From NCBI GenBank assembly GCA_903911805.1, contig CAIWET010000218.1, positions 1 to 7,247 of the forward strand: a stretch of 7,247 bases of DNA, in the 5' to 3' direction. The notes under the pieces were generated by a model. That model was not told the DNA's origin, did no database searches, and saw nothing but the letters and a program-made list of their open reading frames with translations. A program made the translations under genes and the position numbers. This document shows positions 1 to 6,003 of this stretch, in pieces. Position 1 is the first letter of the stretch. Every line of letters begins with the position of its first letter. Source of the stretch: an uncultured Ignavibacteria bacterium (GTDB lineage Bacteria > Bacteroidota > Ignavibacteria > Kapaibacteriales > UBA2268).

Positions 1-1
1 A

Positions 2-1093
2 AAAAAGAAATATGATGAACAAAATGCTATCATCCAAAAATCAACTCAAGATTATACAAATAATTTTAATAAATCTTCTGAACAATCAAAAAATAGTGCC
101 ATTGAAAATATTCAATCCGAATCTGAAAAAAAATTAAAAGTTTTGGAAGATTATTATCAAAAAGGCATAATAATGAGTGATGAATATGAAAAGAAAAAAT
201 TATTAATTACAAATGAGGCAAATAATAAAAAAATTGCTGTAGAAGAAAAAGCTAGAAGAGACCAATTAAGGCGTGATGCATACACGAAAGGGATTTTAAG
301 AGAAGCAGAAAGACAAAATGCAGTTGATTCATTAAATATCAATAAACAAGATTTAGTTGATAAAATTGCTATTTATGATGAAAAAATAATGGCACAAATC
401 GAGCTCAACGGAGCGGCAAATGAAGAAGATATTAAGGCTAGGGAAACAATGGCTAAAAATTTAACTGAAACAAACCGAATTCTAGCAGAAAAAACAAATG
501 TTGGTGTTGAAGTTGCTAAAATGACTGGAGAAGCATTAGGCGACGCTTTATCATCAATGTTTGCTGGCAACACTCAAGATGCTGTGGATTCAGTTAGAAA
601 ACTAGCTGCATCGCTTTTAGGAGTTTTAGCGGAATCTCTATCTAAAGAAGTGAGTGCCACTGTCTTAAAAATAGTATTGAAACAATTACAATGGACTGCA
701 GAAATTAACCCAATTGGAGCGGCTTTATTGGGAGCAACAATAACCCCACTTATAAATGCAGGCGTTCATGCAATAGCTGACCCAATTATTAATGATATTT
801 TAGCTTTCCCTACTGGTGGAGATATTTCAGGGCTTTATAAATCACCAACAAGAATTTTAGTGGGTGATGGATCAAAATTAGGCGGAAATAATAAAGAGTG
901 GATTTTACGAGACGACCAATTAAAACAGACTGTTACTATGGCGATTAATATGCAAAATGGAAATTTGATTTCCGAGGTACAAGATTTAAAAAGAATAATG
1001 CAAAATCAATCTTTAGAAACAAAAATTAAGGGCGAAGATATATATGTCACCCAAAGAAGAAATTCAGTCTCAAGAAGCGCAAGAATGAGGTAA
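2..1093 (+). CDS. Phage tail tape-measure protein, C-terminal part
   Basis: The reading frame is already open at base 2, so the gene starts upstream of the window; an apparent TTG start at 143 is internal. Tape-measure proteins set tail length and sit inside the tail tube until DNA ejection. Visible here are about 150 residues of highly charged helix, likely coiled coil and rich in Glu, Lys and Asn. Next comes a hydrophobic Ala/Leu/Ile-rich stretch (SLLGVLAESL, then NPIGAALLGATITPLINAG), which resembles the membrane-active segment of these proteins. The C-terminal region has FPTGGDISGLYKSPTRILVG and then KEWILRDDQ, the glycine-rich and (E)W-(V/I)-L pattern that commonly ends Bacteroidota tape measures. 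A strong terminator follows at 1149-1188. No other tail gene lies downstream, which is unusual for a working tail operon and suggests a prophage edge or remnant. The identification rests on overall pattern, not on a catalytic motif. Confidence 0.7.
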   Translation, partial: KKKYDEQNAIIQKSTQDYTNNFNKSSEQSKNSAIENIQSESEKKLKVLEDYYQKGIIMSDEYEKKKLLITNEANNKKIAVEEKARRDQLRRDAYTKGILREAERQNAVDSLNINKQDLVDKIAIYDEKIMAQIELNGAANEEDIKARETMAKNLTETNRILAEKTNVGVEVAKMTGEALGDALSSMFAGNTQDAVDSVRKLAASLLGVLAESLSKEVSATVLKIVLKQLQWTAEINPIGAALLGATITPLINAGVHAIADPIINDILAFPTGGDISGLYKSPTRILVGDGSKLGGNNKEWILRDDQLKQTVTMAINMQNGNLISEVQDLKRIMQNQSLETKIKGEDIYVTQRRNSVSRSARMR

Positions 1094-1148
1094 GAAAAAA
1101 CACTTTTTTTTGAGGAATCGAACTTAATTCGAACTTTTAAAAACAAAA

Positions 1149-1188
1149 AACCCTTAACTCATTGAGAATTAAGGGTTATATTTTTATT
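1149..1188. terminator. Bidirectional intrinsic terminator
   Basis: The arms AACCCTTAA (1149-1157) and TTAAGGGTT (1169-1177) pair perfectly, with CTC/GAG extending the stem after an AA bulge. On the plus strand the hairpin is followed by ATATTTTTATTT, and on the minus strand by TTTTTTGTTTTT. It can end transcription of the tape-measure gene from the left. It can also end transcription of the tRNA gene whose 3' end lies immediately to the right on the minus strand. The cleaner T-run on the minus strand fits a native tRNA terminator. Confidence 0.8.
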
Positions 1189-1191
1189 TAC

Positions 1192-1214
1192 GTGATCCAG
1201 GTAGGATTCTAACC
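1192..1214 (-). other. tRNA 3'-end fragment, probable attachment site
   Basis: Read on the minus strand, this stretch ends in GAATCCTACCTGGATCAC. That matches the 3' half of a tRNA: T-loop tail, T-stem CCTAC, acceptor strand CTGGATC and an A discriminator. A full T arm would read GTAGG-TTCGAAT-CCTAC. Here the 5' T-stem strand is replaced (AATGG) and the loop C is A, so tRNA identity stops within the T arm and the rest of the tRNA is absent. A partial tRNA 3' end beside an outward-pointing tyrosine integrase gene is the standard signature of an integration site. The implied acceptor 5' strand is GATCCAG, but the isoacceptor cannot be told from this fragment. No second copy of the core lies in the window, so the other end of the element is outside it. 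Confidence 0.6.
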
Positions 1215-1254
1215 ATTTGTTAACAGCAATAACCAACAATACTTAACTTTAGCA

Positions 1255-1355
1255 ACTACATACAATTCGACTTGATTAAACATAATTTCAATTACTGTTA
1301 ATAACTGTTAAATAACGATAATTATAAAAAAACTGTATGTATAGTTGTATGTAGT
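1255..1355. repeat. Candidate integrase arm-site repeats
   Basis: ACTACATACAA at 1255-1265 is the exact reverse complement of TTGTATGTAGT at 1345-1355. TGTATGTA occurs again at 1334-1341, 12 bases before the copy at 1346-1353. Between these lies a direct repeat with a 10-base period, ATTACTGTTA/ATAACTGTTA (1291-1310), which is one helical turn. Short repeats in both orientations between an attachment core and the integrase gene are typical of arm-type recombinase sites and excisionase sites. The binding roles are inferred from position only. Confidence 0.45.
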
Positions 1356-1374
1356 GAAATATTGAATATATTTG
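1344..1374 (+). promoter_or_regulatory. Candidate Bacteroidota-type promoter of the integrase
   Basis: TATATTTG at 1367-1374 fits the Bacteroidota -7 element TAnnTTTG exactly. GTTG at 1344-1347 matches the -33 element TTTG in three of four bases with a 19-base spacer, the expected spacing. Transcription would start near 1381, giving a leader of about 110 bases before the integrase. The -33 element overlaps the repeat TTGTATGTAGT, so a protein bound there could repress the promoter. Confidence 0.35.
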
Positions 1375-1476
1375 AACGTCATTAAAGTTAGTTTGGTTAT
1401 AAAAGTTACGATAGTTATTCTGTGACCCTAAAAAATAACTTTTTCAGTAAAAAATAACCATACATAATAACTTATA

Positions 1477-1490
1477 TATTTGGAGAAATG
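1477..1490 (+). promoter_or_regulatory. Ribosome binding site in a small hairpin (integrase)
   Basis: ATTT-GGAG-AAAT at 1478-1489 is an inverted repeat with the Shine-Dalgarno GGAG as the four-base loop; T1477 and G1490 can add a wobble pair. The same 12-mer precedes the gene at 2819 and recurs at 5977-5988. An ATG at 1488 opens a two-codon frame (ATG AAA TGA) whose stop overlaps the integrase ATG as ATGA, so either start could engage ribosomes. Confidence 0.4.
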
Positions 1491-1492
1491 AA

Positions 1493-2734
1493 ATGAGTTG
1501 CACTATTAATTTTTATATCGATAAAAAAACAACCGCTGATCTAAAGTCAATTTTTTGCTATGTTAGACAAAAGACAAAAACTGTTGTTCTTCATACCCAA
1601 AAGAAAATAAATTTTGAAAAATGGGATGCAACTAAGCAGGAAGCAAAGCGAAGTTATACAGGTTATTCCGATTTTAATAGATCCCTTCAAAACTTTAAAG
1701 AAAAAGTATTATCAATTATTGATTCTGTTGAAGCAACGGCAACCGATTTTGATGCAATCAAATCAGCATTAACAAAAGAATTCAGAAAAGAAGAACAAGC
1801 CAAAAACCAATTAAACTTTTTTGATGTTTATGCAAAATTTATTGAGTTGAGGAAATCGGAACTAAGCGAAGGCACAATTAAAAGACACCAGGTAATTAAA
1901 AAGCATCTTGAAACGTATGCAGCCAAATACAAAAAAGTATTAACATTCAATTCTTTTACACTTTTGGAATTAGAAGAACTAAGATCATATTATTACAGCA
2001 TTGACATTGCTAACAATACAACAGCCAAATATATTAAGATATTAAAAACGTTTCTTCATTGGAGTATGAAAAATAAATTTCATCAAAACAATGAATTTGC
2101 AAGTTTTGTTACACGTACTAATACAGTTGATGTTATTGCTTTAACAGAAGCTGAATTATTTGCTATATATAACAAAGACTTTTCAGCAATTCCACGCTTA
2201 GACAAAGTAAGGGATTTATTTTGTTTTGGCTGCTTTACAGGTCAGCGTTTTTCAGATTTAATCGGCTTTAGATTTTCAGACATTAGGAATAATGGAAGTT
2301 GGTATTTAAGGACTCAAAAGACTCAGGATATAATTGAAATTCCGTTAAATGATTATGCTTTGGCAATAATTGAAAAATACAAATCAGCTGGATGCGATTC
2401 ACTACCAAAGATTAGCAATCAGAAGGCAAATAAATATTTGCAGGAATTAGCAGGATTATCAGAAGTTGACGAAGAAATTAAAAAAACTACATATACAGGA
2501 AGCAAGACAACAACAACCACGTTACCCAAAAATAAACGCTTAGGGATGCATAGCAGCAGACGTACTTTTGTAACGCTTAGCTTAGAAAAAGGGATGCGCC
2601 CAGAAATAGTAATGAAGATAACAGGTCATAAAGATTTGAAAAGTTTTAAAAGATATATATCAATTACTAATACCATTACAGCAATTGAAATGAAGCAAAT
2701 TTGGAATAATTCAGAATTAAGAATTGTTAGTTAA
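1493..2734 (+). CDS. Tyrosine recombinase / integrase
   Basis: This is a site-specific recombinase that cuts and rejoins DNA through a covalent phosphotyrosine, here presumably joining the element to a tRNA gene. The 413-residue length is normal for the Bacteroidota family. Residues about 1-100 form the arm-binding domain (beta strands around FCYVRQKTKTVVLHTQKKINFEKW). Residues about 107-205 form the SAM-like core-binding domain (FFDVYAKFIELR through KTFLHWSMKNK). The catalytic domain follows. All expected active-site residues are present: Arg252 in TGQRFSDL, Lys276 in LRTQKTQ, His353 and Arg356 in HSSRR, His379 in TGHKD, and Tyr388 in KRYISI. The protein therefore looks functional. The start is supported by GGAG at 1482-1485, 7 bases before the ATG. 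The gene points away from the tRNA fragment at 1192-1214, as expected for an element-encoded integrase. A Thr-rich insertion at 339-343 (TTTTT) just before the HxxR motif is unremarkable. Confidence 0.95.
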   Translation: MSCTINFYIDKKTTADLKSIFCYVRQKTKTVVLHTQKKINFEKWDATKQEAKRSYTGYSDFNRSLQNFKEKVLSIIDSVEATATDFDAIKSALTKEFRKEEQAKNQLNFFDVYAKFIELRKSELSEGTIKRHQVIKKHLETYAAKYKKVLTFNSFTLLELEELRSYYYSIDIANNTTAKYIKILKTFLHWSMKNKFHQNNEFASFVTRTNTVDVIALTEAELFAIYNKDFSAIPRLDKVRDLFCFGCFTGQRFSDLIGFRFSDIRNNGSWYLRTQKTQDIIEIPLNDYALAIIEKYKSAGCDSLPKISNQKANKYLQELAGLSEVDEEIKKTTYTGSKTTTTTLPKNKRLGMHSSRRTFVTLSLEKGMRPEIVMKITGHKDLKSFKRYISITNTITAIEMKQIWNNSELRIVS

Positions 2735-2747
2735 CAATCAAAAGTCA

Positions 2748-2784
2748 TTACATTGCTATATGGCAATATAGTAATACAGTTTTT
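2748..2784 (+). promoter_or_regulatory. Dyad after the integrase: weak terminator or operator
   Basis: ATTGCTATA (2752-2760) pairs with TATAGTAAT (2767-2775) over nine positions with one G-T, around the loop TGGCAA. ACAGTTTTT follows, giving the outline of a weak AT-rich terminator. An alternative shorter hairpin ATTGC/GCAAT (2752-2756, 2763-2767) is also possible. The motif TTACATTGCTAT (2748-2759) recurs inverted at 3528-3539, and ATATAGTAAT recurs at 6008-6017, so the dyad may instead be, or also be, a protein binding site. Confidence 0.4.
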
Positions 2785-2803
2785 AAAAAGGTCATTTACT
2801 TAA

Positions 2804-2817
2804 TATTTGGAGAAATA
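2804..2817 (+). promoter_or_regulatory. Ribosome binding site in a small hairpin (229-residue gene)
   Basis: TATTT-GGAG-AAATA forms a five-pair stem with the Shine-Dalgarno as loop, 6 bases before the ATG at 2819. Compared with the copy at 1477-1490, the outer pair is T-A instead of T-G. Confidence 0.4.
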
Positions 2818-2818
2818 A

Positions 2819-3508
2819 ATGGGTAATTCTATTTTTGCCGATACAGAGCAAAATTTTAACCATAACGATAATATAAAACACGAAATCATTAATAGTGATT
2901 TAGAATTTCAAATGGATTATCATACAGCGTTATCCATTAGAACGTTATTGATGAAGGCGCATTCTCAAGATATTCCATTAACTATAACATATCTTAAACA
3001 AGAAATCAAAGGAGTTAAAAGGCATTTAAAAAATGGTGAGATTTCAGCAGGTACAAAACAGGGATTGATTGAGTATATTGACAAATTAAAAGGAATTAAA
3101 GACGAATTAACAATCCATAGGAATAACCAACTAAAAGAGATTGAGCGCAAATTATACCCTACTGAATTAATGCCAAAAGAAGAAAAACAGGAAGTTACCC
3201 AACAACCCAAAAGAGAAATTGAAAATAAAGTATTTCTTATTAGAGATCTTCATATTGTTATTAAATCAAATCAAAATTTTGCGCTGCTGATTTTTAAGTA
3301 TATGGAATTATATGATTCTGCTTTAACAAATCCTAATGCAATATTGAAGAAATTTAATGAATTGATGAAAATGAAAAACCCAATTAAACCAAATACATTT
3401 AACAAATATTTCTATAACCACAAAGGTAATGATTTTAATGCAATTTTTGATAATAAATCGTGGAGCGATTTATTAGGTCAATTACCAGAATTGAATAATA
3501 AGACGTGA
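2819..3508 (+). CDS. Hypothetical protein, 229 residues
   Basis: I do not recognise a family. The protein has no signal peptide and no membrane segment, so it should be cytoplasmic. Residues about 55-112 are strongly charged and helical (ITYLKQEIKGVKRHL through NQLKEIERKLYP), a likely coiled coil or helical bundle. A Glu/Lys/Pro/Gln linker covers 113-135. The C-terminal part, 136-229, is a separate mixed segment containing FLIRDLHIVI, FNKYFYNHKG and SWSDLLGQLPEL. Its start is supported by GGAG at 2809-2812 inside the hairpin described at 2804-2817. It follows the integrase after 84 bases holding a dyad and possible weak terminator, and precedes the operator-rich gap before the replication operon. 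An accessory role in control or recombination is possible from position, but the sequence itself gives no function. No key catalytic motif is visible. Confidence 0.8.
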   Translation: MGNSIFADTEQNFNHNDNIKHEIINSDLEFQMDYHTALSIRTLLMKAHSQDIPLTITYLKQEIKGVKRHLKNGEISAGTKQGLIEYIDKLKGIKDELTIHRNNQLKEIERKLYPTELMPKEEKQEVTQQPKREIENKVFLIRDLHIVIKSNQNFALLIFKYMELYDSALTNPNAILKKFNELMKMKNPIKPNTFNKYFYNHKGNDFNAIFDNKSWSDLLGQLPELNNKT

Positions 3509-3514
3509 TTTCTA

Positions 3515-3587
3515 GTGATTAATCACAATAGCAATGTAAGTTGTTATAAATCAATGTATTAAGAACTAATATTAATGATTTTATCAC
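3515..3587. promoter_or_regulatory. Putative operator region before the replication operon
   Basis: The 138-base gap between 3508 and 3647 holds GTGATTAATCAC (3515-3526), a perfect 12-base palindrome, and the related dyad TGAT-TTT-ATCAC (3576-3587). Between them ATAGCAATGTAA (3528-3539) repeats, in inverted orientation, the motif at 2748-2759. Two similar dyads plus a shared element motif suggest repressor binding. TAATTTTA at 3602-3609 could be a degenerate -7 element, but its -33 partner is poor. Confidence 0.4.
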
Positions 3588-3646
3588 TGAATATTAAAGA
3601 CTAATTTTACCTCGAATTAATTTAACAATTAAAAAAAGGTAAAATA

Positions 3647-3934
3647 ATGGTTAGGAAACTATTTTCTGAATTAACAGAAGGCGAACTGTACCAAATCGTC
3701 AAAGATGCTTTAAACGAAGTTTTAACCAACAATCAATCCCAACAACCAACAGCGCAAACAACCGAGTCTGAGAAGCTTTTAAAGTGTAATGAAGTGGCTG
3801 AATTGCTTAGTGTCTCGGCTGGAACCGTTGGACTCTGGAAAAGCAGCGGCAAAATTCCATTTTATAGAATAAGTAACAAAGTATATTACAAATATTCTGA
3901 AATACTTGAAGTTCTTAAGAAGGGAAATTTATGA
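3647..3934 (+). CDS. Helix-turn-helix excisionase-like DNA-binding protein
   Basis: This 95-residue protein has a MerR/excisionase-type helix-turn-helix (HTH_17 class) in its C-terminal half. LLKCNEVAELLSVSAGTVGLW (about 44-64) covers the two helices, followed by the basic wing SGKIPFYRISNKVYYKYSEI. Proteins of this type bend DNA at attachment sites as recombination directionality factors or act as local regulators. The N-terminal 40 residues are an acidic helix and a Gln/Thr-rich linker. AAAAGG at 3634-3639 supports the start. Its end overlaps the next gene by four bases (ATGA at 3931-3934), so the two are translationally coupled and it heads the replication operon. It is the natural candidate to bind the dyads upstream of itself and the 10-base repeats near 1291-1310, but that is inferred. 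Confidence 0.8.
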   Translation: MVRKLFSELTEGELYQIVKDALNEVLTNNQSQQPTAQTTESEKLLKCNEVAELLSVSAGTVGLWKSSGKIPFYRISNKVYYKYSEILEVLKKGNL

Positions 3935-4851
3935 AGAAATTTTCTTGCGCTGAATATAATAGGAAATTGAAAAACGATGCTATTGACAACCTAAAAGCCG
4001 TTGACTACGATGTTAACGGCAACCGCTTATACAAAGTTAGTTTAAATGAAAAAGTACGTTACAATCAATTTACAGGCGATATAAATCAACACAAATTCTA
4101 TTTTCAGAATTATTCATTAACAGCCGAGTCATTAGAAGAGAAGTTGGCTTTTGGTCACCCTATTGCATTTTGTCATTTAAAGACTTTTGAAAATAGTATC
4201 CATCCCATTTGTAAGCCTTCTAATTGGATGCAATCAGATATTTACATATTAGAAGTTGCTGGAAGTATGACCATTGAAGCGGCTTTAAATCACCCTTTTA
4301 CTAAACAGTTTGGTTTATTTGTTCAGACGTCTTCTGCTGGTGCAAACCGTTTCAGGATTATATTTGACTTGGGTTTTACTTTTGGAAATACCAACAACAG
4401 CAACTCTTTTGCCGATATATTAAAGCAGACTTATATTAGTGGAATTCATAATTTTAGGGCTGCAGACTTATACAATATAAATCATTCATACGATTTTTTG
4501 ACTTACGTATATTATCAGCCAGAAGCAACCACGATTTATAATTTAGTTGCTGGATCAGTTACCCATTATATTAATGGAGTAGCAATTCCAGAAGTTGTTA
4601 CCGATCCAGATTATTTTATCTATGCTGATTTTTTAGAATATATCGTAATTTATTTAAAACTTATTAACGGAATTGAATTCAATGCAATGTTGAATTTTGA
4701 CAAATTAACAGGAAGTGTCAAGTTAGAAAATCATATTGAGCAGGTTAAAGAAAACGGTATTTTAAAAACAAGATCATTTGAAGAAACTAACAAAATATTA
4801 GAAGCAAATTATTCAGACATTAAACAAATATTTATAAATCATTTCAATTAG
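3931..4851 (+). CDS. Primase-like protein (archaeo-eukaryotic primase fold, altered motif)
   Basis: This 306-residue protein has a central region laid out like the small archaeo-eukaryotic-type primases of plasmids and mobile elements, related to the VirE/BT4734 type of Bacteroidota. A hydrophobic strand IYILEVAG (104-111) and TIEAAL stand where those enzymes have hhhDhD. QTSSAGANRFRIIFDLG (132-148) matches the (T/S)xS...RFRvvF strand. AADLYNINHSYDFLTYVYY (177-195) matches the segment in which such primases have Asp followed by a conserved 'FY' strand. The usual DxD reads E108-V-A110, and the His of the SxH motif is missing, so catalysis is doubtful or the metal site differs. The neighbouring helicase supports a role in initiating replication of the excised element, perhaps as an origin-recognition or priming partner. 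Fold assignment is by motif reading only. The ATG overlaps the previous stop as ATGA, and its stop TAG overlaps the Shine-Dalgarno of the next gene. Confidence 0.5.
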   Translation: MKKFSCAEYNRKLKNDAIDNLKAVDYDVNGNRLYKVSLNEKVRYNQFTGDINQHKFYFQNYSLTAESLEEKLAFGHPIAFCHLKTFENSIHPICKPSNWMQSDIYILEVAGSMTIEAALNHPFTKQFGLFVQTSSAGANRFRIIFDLGFTFGNTNNSNSFADILKQTYISGIHNFRAADLYNINHSYDFLTYVYYQPEATTIYNLVAGSVTHYINGVAIPEVVTDPDYFIYADFLEYIVIYLKLINGIEFNAMLNFDKLTGSVKLENHIEQVKENGILKTRSFEETNKILEANYSDIKQIFINHFN

Positions 4852-4861
4852 GAGAAAACAT

Positions 4862-5926
4862 ATGCAAGATAAAAATAAAACAATAGACGCTTTAATAAAT
4901 TACGATTATGAGTTAATAGAAAATTCAAATATACTGAAACAATTGAAGGAAGCTGAGACGTTGCCACCATTAACCAAGATATTTGGAGAACTAATGTTCC
5001 AAAATGAAATACATATTTTGGCAGGGGATACAGGTACAGGCAAAAGCATTTTTGCTTATCAATTTGCCGCTGCTATGTCAAAAGGTGAGGACTGTATAGA
5101 ATTAGAGAACGAAGAACATAAACCGTTAAGGGCGCTTTATATTGATTTGGAGCTAAGTTTAAGGGGATTGAAAAGACGTTACCCAAACCAAGACGCCTTC
5201 TTTGGTGAGAACTTTTTCAGATTAACAGCAGAAGATTTTACTACCGAGTCTGCAGAAGATTCATTTTCAATTTATTCCTTAGAAGAAAAGATAATTAAAA
5301 CAGGCGCTGAATTGCTTATAATAGATAATTTGTCAGCAATTTCAATGCGATCCAATGTTGAACAAGATGAAAGTTTAAAGACTATGAAGGAATTGAAGAG
5401 GCTTGTTACAGAATATCAGCAATTATCTATTTTGGTATTAACTCATTTTCCGAAGGTAGAAATTGGTAAACCTATTAATATCAACTACATAAGCGGCTCA
5501 AAAGTTTTAACTAATTTTGCAGATTCTGTTTCAGCTTTGGGAGTTTCAGGAGTAGACATTGACAAACGATATATTAAGATGTTAAAATCAAGAAACGGCG
5601 AAATGTCAGGAAATGTTATTTTATTAGATTTGATTAGAAATGAAAATGATAATTTAAGTTTTAGATTTGACAAAATGGACTTAGAAAAAAATCACTTGGT
5701 TAAAGATAAAAGCCAAGTTGACAAATATAAGGTATTAGCAATTGAGTTTTTTGAAGATGAGATTAGAGCAGGTGAATTTATCAGAAGTTACTCAGAAAAA
5801 TACAACCTTACCGAGTCAAACGGCAAAAGAATTTTGAGTATTTTGTATAATATGAATTACATTATTAAAACGCCTTCTGGAGCTTATTTGTTAAATGGAA
5901 ATATATTTGCAGACGGTAACGACTAA
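4862..5926 (+). CDS. RepA-like replicative helicase (RecA-fold ATPase)
   Basis: This 354-residue ATPase belongs to the RepA/KaiC-like RecA superfamily (AAA_25 type) that forms hexameric helicases in plasmid and phage replication. Walker A is GDTGTGKS at 55-62. A catalytic-type Glu97 sits in YIDLELS. Walker B is LLIID at 151-155. TH at 194-195 occupies the sensor position. GSKVLTNFADSV (212-223) followed by MLKSRNG (240-246) matches the C-terminal end of the RepA core. Residues about 288-345 form a probable winged helix (KYKVLAIEFFEDE through GAYLLN), which may contact DNA or a partner. GGAG at 4851-4854 precedes the ATG by 7 bases and is formed partly by the previous gene's stop, giving tight coupling to the primase-like gene. 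It probably unwinds the origin of the excised element in the cytoplasm. A DNA-repair RecA-type role is less likely because of the neighbours. Confidence 0.85.
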   Translation: MQDKNKTIDALINYDYELIENSNILKQLKEAETLPPLTKIFGELMFQNEIHILAGDTGTGKSIFAYQFAAAMSKGEDCIELENEEHKPLRALYIDLELSLRGLKRRYPNQDAFFGENFFRLTAEDFTTESAEDSFSIYSLEEKIIKTGAELLIIDNLSAISMRSNVEQDESLKTMKELKRLVTEYQQLSILVLTHFPKVEIGKPININYISGSKVLTNFADSVSALGVSGVDIDKRYIKMLKSRNGEMSGNVILLDLIRNENDNLSFRFDKMDLEKNHLVKDKSQVDKYKVLAIEFFEDEIRAGEFIRSYSEKYNLTESNGKRILSILYNMNYIIKTPSGAYLLNGNIFADGND

Positions 5927-6003
5927 TGAAAAGGGCTGCTGGAGAAGGTAATAACCAACAGCCCGAATCATTTCACATTTGGAGAAATGTATTAGTAATA
6001 TAA
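5926..6003 (+). CDS. Possible 25-residue coupled peptide
   Basis: The helicase stop overlaps an ATG as TAATG, opening 25 codons (MKRAAGEGNNQQPESFHIWR then NVLVI). There is no separate Shine-Dalgarno, so expression would depend on termination-reinitiation. The frame also runs through the hairpin at 5933-5964 and the ribosome-binding hairpin at 5975-5990, so it may only be leader RNA. I do not recognise the peptide. Confidence 0.2.
   Translation: MKRAAGEGNNQQPESFHIWRNVLVI
5933..5964. promoter_or_regulatory. GC-rich hairpin after the helicase gene
   Basis: GGGCTG (5933-5938) pairs with CAGCCC (5959-5964), and TGG (5940-5942) pairs with CCA (5955-5957) across one C-A mismatch. The loop has 12 bases. 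On the plus strand no T-run follows, so it may stabilise the upstream message or attenuate. On the minus strand TTTTCATT follows, a weak terminator for transcription from the right. Confidence 0.5.

Noticed and set aside
143..1093. Internal start of the tape-measure gene at TTG 143
   Set aside because: The same frame is open back to base 2 with coding-like composition, so the gene is simply cut by the window edge.
1478..1481. TATATTTG at 1474-1481 as a -7 promoter element for the integrase
   Set aside because: It is only about 12 bases from the ATG, has no -33 partner, and the same TTTG belongs to the repeated ribosome-binding 12-mer.
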